NCBI RefSeq assembly: GCF_015220045.1 | Contig: NZ_JADBGB010000001.1 | Location: 2,199,001-2,263,000, forward strand | Reading direction: 5' to 3' | DNA length: 64,000 nucleotides | From: Marivivens aquimaris | GTDB taxonomy: Bacteria; Pseudomonadota; Alphaproteobacteria; Rhodobacterales; Rhodobacteraceae | In this document: in pieces, positions 59,270 to 64,000 of the stretch | Layout of the letters: each line of letters begins with the position of its first letter | How positions within the stretch are numbered: the first letter of the stretch is position 1 | Notes under the pieces: generated by a model | The model's input: only the letters and a program-made list of their open reading frames with translations | Told to the model about the DNA's origin: nothing | The model's database searches: none | Made by a program: the position numbers and the translations under genes

Positions 59270-59661
59270 TATTCACCTCCGTTGATGACACGCATCAGTC
59301 CGCCAACACGGCGGTTCAGGAATTCAAGGCTGGACTGGTAACGAACGGTATTTTCGGCAAATTCCATTTGCTCGACCGCCATATCGACTGTGTTGCCGTC
59401 CAACGAGGGAACAACTGGTACTCGGTAACCGGGGGAAGTGTCCGCAATGGACCCGATACCCAAATGACGATCGCTGGAGGTTTTCAGAGCACCCGAACCA
59501 TGCGTTTGCATGGCGAGCTGCTGCTCGAAATCGAAGTCACGGGCTTTGTAGCCGGGGGTGGCTGCGTTCGCGATGTTGGACGTCAGCAGAGAGTTACGTG
59601 CATTGCGCAGAACAAGCGCCTCTGCATGAACTCCTAAACCTTCTCTGATGCCTGTCGTCAT
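59269..59661 (-). CDS. flgB: Proximal rod protein FlgB
   Basis: The 130-residue protein has [32 protein letters not shown] and the C-terminal [18 protein letters not shown]. The ATG at 59659-59661 gives the normal size. A longer minus-strand frame to 60504 is antisense shadow of the acidic gene and is rejected. It is first in the rod/hook operon after the sigma-54 site at 59711. Confidence 0.94.
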   Translation of the reverse strand: MTTGIREGLGVHAEALVLRNARNSLLTSNIANAATPGYKARDFDFEQQLAMQTHGSGALKTSSDRHLGIGSIADTSPGYRVPVVPSLDGNTVDMAVEQMEFAENTVRYQSSLEFLNRRVGGLMRVINGGE

Positions 59662-59710
59662 ATTGAGTATCCGGTTTTTGTGCGGAGAACCCGCCATTGC
59701 GGAGATGTGT

Positions 59711-59725
59711 GCAAACCGCGTGCCA
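59711..59725 (-). promoter_or_regulatory. Sigma-54 promoter for flgBCDEF
   Basis: The minus strand reads TGGCAC-GCGGT-TTGC, a perfect match. It predicts RNA starting near 59699, 38 bases before flgB. It lies 22 bases from the start codon of the divergent acidic gene. Confidence 0.94.
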
Positions 59726-59746
59726 ACCTGCGTTCGAGGGAAATGA

Positions 59747-60817
59747 ATGGCCAAAGAGCAGTACATGCCCCAGCCGGCTTCGATGAAGAAAGCCGTGCGC
59801 GCCATCCTGCGAAAAGCAGGAGAGGTCGAGGACGTGGACGCGGTCGAGACCCTTTGGGAAATGCACGACAAGACCAAGGACCATCTGGAGCGCCGCACCA
59901 TGCGCGCTGCCCTGATGAATTTGATGGTCAACGATCCGCCGAAGCCGAAAGCCAAGCCCGCACCCGCACCTGTGATGGAAGCGGAACCGGAGCCAGAACC
60001 CGAAATCATCGAAGAGCCGGTGATCGAAGAACCGGAAGAAGCACCCGCTCCCAAGAAAGCGGGCAAGAAGGCGCAGATGATGTCGATGGACCTCAGCGAC
60101 GTGACCATGATGCTGCAATTCGGCGGCGGTGACGATGATGAAGGCAGCGATGAGGAGGATGACGACGGCGAAGACGACATTGCCTTTGACGACGAAACCT
60201 CGACCGAGGATGGCGATATCGCCTTCGATGGCGACGACAGCACAAGCGAAGATGCCGCGTTTTTGTCCGACGATGATACGCCCAAGCCCGACGCCGCCTT
60301 TGCCGAGGACGATGCCGCGGCGATGTTCGCGCAGCTTGGCGGTGACGAGGAGCCCGACACGCCCTCACCCGTTATCACTGACGGCGATGCTCCCTCGGAC
60401 GAGGAAGTCGTTGCGGAGGTAGCGGCCGAGTTGGAACGCGACCTTGCCGCATTCGACGCAGATGACGGCAATGACGAGAAACCCGAATTCGAAGCGACCG
60501 GCATTCAAGCCAAGGAGACGTTCGAACCTGGCGCGGTGGTCTTCCCTGATGATGACGACGCAGATGCCGAGCCTGATGAGTCCGACGCAGACATATCGGA
60601 CGACACTCTCGTAGATGACGAGCCTCCCGCCGCGACCGAGGACGAGCCGGAAGAACCCGCTGCCGCGCCCCAATCCGAAACGGCAAAGCGGACCGACAGC
60701 AAGGTGCTCCAGTCGAAGACCAAGAAGAACCAAGGGCCGGACTTGTCCGCTCTGGGTGATAGTTCGCTCTTCGACTCGCTGGGTGGCGGCTTCGGCGACA
60801 TGGACGAAATGGAATAA
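59747..60817 (+). CDS. Hyperacidic, mostly disordered protein divergent from flgB
   Basis: The 356-residue protein has a short basic helical N-domain (about 1-65, [20 protein letters not shown]) and a Pro/Lys linker. A hydrophobic segment near 110-125 ([15 protein letters not shown]) follows, and then Asp/Glu runs through to about 320 ([18 protein letters not shown] and similar blocks). The end is Gly/Ser/Asp-rich with [18 protein letters not shown]. There is no signal peptide. I know no family. Upstream it shares the 85-base gap with the flgB sigma-54 promoter; no promoter of its own was found. It may be a protein-protein interaction hub. Confidence 0.6.
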   Translation: MAKEQYMPQPASMKKAVRAILRKAGEVEDVDAVETLWEMHDKTKDHLERRTMRAALMNLMVNDPPKPKAKPAPAPVMEAEPEPEPEIIEEPVIEEPEEAPAPKKAGKKAQMMSMDLSDVTMMLQFGGGDDDEGSDEEDDDGEDDIAFDDETSTEDGDIAFDGDDSTSEDAAFLSDDDTPKPDAAFAEDDAAAMFAQLGGDEEPDTPSPVITDGDAPSDEEVVAEVAAELERDLAAFDADDGNDEKPEFEATGIQAKETFEPGAVVFPDDDDADAEPDESDADISDDTLVDDEPPAATEDEPEEPAAAPQSETAKRTDSKVLQSKTKKNQGPDLSALGDSSLFDSLGGGFGDMDEME

Positions 60818-60850
60818 AAAAGGGAGGCGACCGGTAATGGTCGACCTCCC
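60816..60850 (-). terminator. Terminator of the response-regulator gene
   Basis: Two stem segments (gggagg with cctccc and cgacc with ggtcg) with one bulged A form a hairpin, followed on the minus strand by CTTTTTTATTCC. It also sits just after the stop of the convergent acidic gene. Confidence 0.75.
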
Positions 60851-60883
60851 CGTTCAGCGTGAGTGGCGCTTATTCTTGTGCAA

Positions 60884-61486
60884 TCAGACCAGATTGCGGT
60901 CCCGTGCGATCATTGCAGCCTGAGTGCGGTTGCGCGCTTCGAGCTTGCGGCTCAGGGTTTTGACGTGGAGCTTCACAGTGACTTCCTGAAGGTCGAGGTC
61001 ACGAGCGATTTCCTTGTTTGACTTGCCGTCGCAGATACCGCGAAGCACATCGGTTTCGCGCTTGGTCAGTAGACCGTCGCCGGCAGCCGGAGCTTCCTGC
61101 ATGAAACCGAACGGCGCGTAGGTTTCGCCAGCCGCCATGAAGCGGATCGCGGTGACCATCGACTTGGACGCGAGGGTTTTCGGCACGAAACCGGCGGCAC
61201 CGGCTTTGAGGGCTGCGTCGGCTACGTCGCGGGTGGCTGTTCCCGAAATTAGCGCCACAGGACGATCGTCATTAGCCTGACGCATCTTCGTGAGACCTTC
61301 GAGGCCGTTCATGCCAGGCATATTGTAATCGAGGAGCACTACATCAAAGCTGCCAGTGTTGTCGGCTTCGGCGATTGCTTCATCGAGCGTTGCGGCAGTA
61401 CGTACCTCGACGACGCCCTCATTGAGCAGGTAGGCCGCAATGGTCTCCCGAACGAGGTCGTGGTCGTCAGCAATCAGTACACGCAT
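60884..61486 (-). CDS. LuxR/NarL-type response regulator
   Basis: The protein has 200 residues, counted from the ATG at 61484-61486. The receiver domain (1-120) begins MRVLIADDHDLVRE, with the phospho-acceptor Asp in VLLDYNMPGMNG and Lys in VPKTL. The C-terminal helix-turn-helix (about 140-198) has LTKRETDVLRGICDGKSNKE and IARDLDLQEVTVKLHVKTLS. An upstream frame extension to 61588 has no domain character and includes a non-coding-looking leader. It is divergent from a periplasmic protein and a sensor kinase (61808-64000), its probable partner. Targets unknown. Confidence 0.85.
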   Translation of the reverse strand: MRVLIADDHDLVRETIAAYLLNEGVVEVRTAATLDEAIAEADNTGSFDVVLLDYNMPGMNGLEGLTKMRQANDDRPVALISGTATRDVADAALKAGAAGFVPKTLASKSMVTAIRFMAAGETYAPFGFMQEAPAAGDGLLTKRETDVLRGICDGKSNKEIARDLDLQEVTVKLHVKTLSRKLEARNRTQAAMIARDRNLV

Positions 61487-61673
61487 AAAGGGCTCCGTTT
61501 CTCTCTTGTAGAACCCGTTACGCTCAACAGGTGTGGGTTCCGAACTGTTTACGCTTTCAGGCGCGTTAGCATTTCCTTGAATATACATCGGATGAGTTCC
61601 TCACCTATCACATCACCTGTCGTCATGCTTAGGAACTTAGAACACAACCGTACGCTGAGACAGCATGCCCAAT

Positions 61674-61720
61674 GTATACCCATTCGCGCAATGGCAGAAG
61701 TATACTATACGAACGTATAT
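61674..61720. repeat. Cluster of GTATAC-type palindromes in the regulator/sensor gap
   Basis: GTATAC occurs at 61674-61679 and 61700-61705, and a perfect TATAC-GAAC-GTATA inverted repeat at 61706-61719. They lie in the middle of the 321-base divergent gap 61487-61807, which holds no other gene I can see. They could be binding sites for a regulator such as the neighbouring LuxR-type protein. Confidence 0.4.
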
Positions 61721-61807
61721 TCGGTTATTCGTTTGCCTTGGTGACCACTATGCCTAATGATGCCAACAAGTCAGGTAGATACCATATTTCCTGAGAAGGG
61801 GGCCCCT

Positions 61808-62335
61808 ATGCAGGCGAACATACCGACTCGCGGCAGCGTTGTCGCTGCTGTACTTTTCTTGACGTCCACGCTCGCGATTGCCGCGAATGCCGACGAATTG
61901 GCTCGCCCTGAGGGTGACATCATCCTGACGGTAAGCGGTAATATCGCCCACACCAACGGTGATGGAATCGCCGAATTCGACATGGAAATGCTTGAAGAGA
62001 TCGGCGCGACCTCTTTCGACACGGCGACTATCTGGACGGATGGCGTACAGACCTTCACCGGTGTCGAAATGCGCACCCTGCTGGATTATCTTGGCGCCGA
62101 GGGAAGCACCGTCCGCGCAACCGCGATCAACGACTACGCTGTCGATATCCCGAATGAAGAAATCGAAGAAGGCGCTGAACTGGTCGCCTATGCACGCAAT
62201 GGCGAACCGATGAGCGTGCGCGATAAAGGGCCGCTTTGGGTTGTGTATCCTTTTGATAGCTCGCCAGCGCTGCAGACCGAAGTAAAGTACTCTCGCAGTA
62301 TCTGGCAGTTGGACCGCATCGAAGTCCTCGACTAA
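61808..62335 (+). CDS. Periplasmic sulfite-oxidase-fold protein lacking cysteine
   Basis: The protein has 175 residues, counted from the ATG at 61808 with a GAAGGGGG site. A signal peptide ends near IAANA. The mature part resembles the molybdopterin-binding domain of the SUOX/YedY family (GDIILTVSGNIAHTNG, then TGVEMRTLLDYLGAEGSTVR, then YSRSIWQLDRIEV). The region where a molybdenum-binding Cys is expected reads TIWTDG, and the protein has no cysteine. I infer a ligand-binding or structural role, perhaps a partner of the kinase starting 39 bases downstream. Confidence 0.65.
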   Translation: MQANIPTRGSVVAAVLFLTSTLAIAANADELARPEGDIILTVSGNIAHTNGDGIAEFDMEMLEEIGATSFDTATIWTDGVQTFTGVEMRTLLDYLGAEGSTVRATAINDYAVDIPNEEIEEGAELVAYARNGEPMSVRDKGPLWVVYPFDSSPALQTEVKYSRSIWQLDRIEVLD

Positions 62336-62374
62336 CATCGGCCAGCACCCCTAACTGGCGGGTAGAAAAGGACC

Positions 62375-64000
62375 GTGGAAAACCAGGACCCAGCGTCGCA
62401 AGCACCCCTAAGGTGGACCAAGATCGGCATCCTTGCTGCCGTCCTTTCGGTGTGCCTTATCGCGATCGCGCTGCTGGGCTTCGAGGTCAGCCGCAAAATG
62501 CGCGAGCAGGCGACCGCCGGATCGGACAACATCCAGTGGACGCTTGCGCAGCTTGAGGTCGAATTCCTGCGGCTAGAAGGTGAGGTCGACACGGTCGCGG
62601 ATGTCGCTGACTTGTCTGAGGTCCGCCGTAAATTCGATATCTTTTACAGCAGGATAGACACCTTCCGCCGCGGTACGGTGTACAGCCAGCTACGCGACCA
62701 GCCGGACTTCAACGATCTGCTGACGCAGGTTGCCAGCGGTCTTGATGCGCTGATCCCCCTGATCGACTCGCCCGATAGCCAACTGATGGCAAATCTGGTC
62801 CCGCTTCGGGCCGAGCTGACACTGATGGAGCCTCCCGTCAGGGCCATCACGCTCAGCGGTGTTGAGTACTTTGCGCTGAAGTCCGACGAGAGCCGCGAAG
62901 AGGTGTCGCTGACCCTCATGCGGGTCGCGGCGCTGACCATCGCGCTGGTGATCGCACTCGTCATCGTGTCCATCGTCCTGTTCCAGCTTTACCGTGTGGC
63001 CCAGCGCAATGCCGAAGAGGTCCGCACGGCCTCCGCACGCCTTGCTGCGATGGTGTCGGGCACGCTCGATGCGGTCATTGTGATCAACGCAGAGGGTCTG
63101 ATCGTCGAATATAACGGTGCCGCGGAGTATATCTTTGGCTATTCCCGCGAAGAGGTCATGAACCAGCCGATGGTCGACCTCATCATTCCGGTAGAGTATC
63201 GCCGCCGCCATCTGAACGGCATGAAGCGTCACCTGACCGAGGGCATTTCCACCGTTGTCGGCCACGGCCGCCATCAATTCTTCGGCTTGCGAAAAAACGG
63301 AGAGGTGTTTCCTTGCGAATTCTCCATCTCCCGCGCCCAATCGGCATCTGGTCCGCTGTTCGTCTCGTTCCTGCGTGACACATCAAGTCAGGTCGCGGCT
63401 GAAACCGAACTGATGAAGGCCCGCGACGAGGCACTCGCCGGCGAACGCGCCCGCGCCGAGTTCATGGCCGTCATGAGCCACGAGATGCGTACACCGCTGA
63501 ACGGTATGCTCGGCACGATGGAGTTGATGGGCGACACCCCCCTCACCCAGCGACAGCGCGACTACCTGAAAATCATGGAAACGTCTGGCCGCCTGCTGCT
63601 GCACCACGTCAACGACGTGCTCGACATCGCGCGATTGGAAACTGGCAGCTCGGACATCGAGCGCCGCCCGTTCGACCTTTACAACGTCATTTCCGAAGTC
63701 GTGGACGGCCAGCGCGCTATCGCCACGCGGAACAAAACGATGGTGGAAATCGACCTCGATGCCATCGGTCATCCAACTGTCCTCGGCGATCAACAGCGTC
63801 TGCGTCAGGTCCTGCTGAATCTAACTTCCAACGCGATCAAGTTCACCCGCGAAGGCGTCGTCCGCATCGAAGCGGAGCGTCTCGGCGACAGCGATATCCT
63901 TGAATTCCGTGTCATCGACACCGGCATCGGCATCCCCGAAGACAAGCTCGAGAAAATCTTCGACGACTTCATCACGCTTGATGCGTCCTATTCGCGTGAG
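62375..64000 (+). CDS. Membrane sensor histidine kinase, cut by the window edge
   Basis: The GTG at 62375 has an AAAGGA site 6 bases before. Two membrane helices (about 17-37 and 182-207) enclose a 145-residue periplasmic sensor. A PAS domain follows (about 220-335, AMVSGTLDAVIVINAEGLIV). The HisKA domain has His369 in FMAVMSHEMRTPLNG, and the HATPase has the N box LRQVLLNLTSNAIKF and the G1 box DTGIGIPEDKLEKIFDDF before the sequence ends. The TPLNGMLG form is common in hybrid kinases, so a receiver or Hpt domain may follow beyond the window. It probably signals to the divergent response regulator and may use the preceding periplasmic protein as a sensor partner. Confidence 0.88.
   Translation, partial: MENQDPASQAPLRWTKIGILAAVLSVCLIAIALLGFEVSRKMREQATAGSDNIQWTLAQLEVEFLRLEGEVDTVADVADLSEVRRKFDIFYSRIDTFRRGTVYSQLRDQPDFNDLLTQVASGLDALIPLIDSPDSQLMANLVPLRAELTLMEPPVRAITLSGVEYFALKSDESREEVSLTLMRVAALTIALVIALVIVSIVLFQLYRVAQRNAEEVRTASARLAAMVSGTLDAVIVINAEGLIVEYNGAAEYIFGYSREEVMNQPMVDLIIPVEYRRRHLNGMKRHLTEGISTVVGHGRHQFFGLRKNGEVFPCEFSISRAQSASGPLFVSFLRDTSSQVAAETELMKARDEALAGERARAEFMAVMSHEMRTPLNGMLGTMELMGDTPLTQRQRDYLKIMETSGRLLLHHVNDVLDIARLETGSSDIERRPFDLYNVISEVVDGQRAIATRNKTMVEIDLDAIGHPTVLGDQQRLRQVLLNLTSNAIKFTREGVVRIEAERLGDSDILEFRVIDTGIGIPEDKLEKIFDDFITLDASYSRE

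Noticed and set aside
59269..60504. Minus-strand frame of 411 codons that would extend flgB
   Set aside because: The upstream 281 residues are Ser-rich antisense of the acidic gene and lie before the flgB sigma-54 promoter; the ATG at 59661 gives the normal 130-residue FlgB.

Overview
The window is a nearly complete flagellar and chemotaxis island from a GC-rich alphaproteobacterium, most likely a member of the Rhodobacterales. Gene content, order and promoters closely resemble what I know of the Fla1 system of Rhodobacter (Cereibacter) sphaeroides: a dedicated sigma-54 (RpoN2-like), a FleQ activator with a Fis-type DNA-binding helix-turn-helix, a FleT activator that lacks one and sits just before fliE, FliA/FlgM, FlgP and FlgT, a separate lytic transglycosylase (SltF) next to a FlgJ that lacks its enzyme domain, and a cheOp3-like cytosolic chemosensory operon with the CheA kinase split over two proteins. 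No rRNA, tRNA, insertion sequence or CRISPR array was seen.

Layout. 1-105: tail of a biosynthetic gene, probably leuA, then a terminator. 229-1107: unrecognised protein. 1125-5039 (-): flhA, a degenerate flhF and fliA, divergent from 5220-8418 (+): flgP, flgT, flgA, flgM and a small membrane protein. 8489-10414: accessory genes, namely a Sel1-repeat motor protein, a protein resembling nitrile-hydratase leader domains, a second FliL-like protein and a 55-residue sigma-54-driven protein. 10399-11320 (-): fliS, a putative fliT and a small membrane protein. 11435-21384 (-): chemosensory operon. 21744-28449 (+): fleT, fliEFGHIJ. 28499-31890 (+): fliKLMN. 31955-35387 (+): fliOPQR, flhB and a small membrane protein. 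35438-37044 (+): MotF-like and PDZ-like membrane proteins. 37052-40040 (-): rpoN2 and fliC. 40307-43891 (+): motA, motB, fliD. 43916-45013 (-): fleQ. 45373-46809 (+): a degenerate ManC-like protein. 46810-59661 (-): flgBCDEFGHIJKL and sltF. 59747-60817 (+): a hyperacidic protein. 60884-64000: a LuxR-type response regulator, a periplasmic sulfite-oxidase-fold protein and a sensor kinase cut by the window edge.

How the parts work together. Eleven sites of the type TGGCAY-N5-TTGC (or one or two bases from it) lie at sensible distances before flhA, flgP, fliA, the 55-residue gene, fliS, fleT, fliK, fliO, the MotF-like gene, motA, flgB and flgG; the weaker ones are marked. Neither fleQ nor rpoN2 has one, consistent with their being at the top of the hierarchy. 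A perfect FliA (sigma-28) site, TAAA-N15-GCCGATAA, precedes the chemosensory operon and a weaker one precedes fliC. The inferred order is FleQ plus sigma-54, then FleT, then hook-basal body, then FlgM export, and finally FliA-driven filament and chemotaxis genes.

The least explained parts are the accessory genes inside these regulons: the leader-domain-like protein at 9120-9536, the sigma-54 micro-protein at 10247, the ManC-like protein with both active sites altered, the acidic protein opposite flgB, and the cysteine-free sulfite-oxidase-like protein beside the kinase. Function was judged by reading motifs only; no database search was run.
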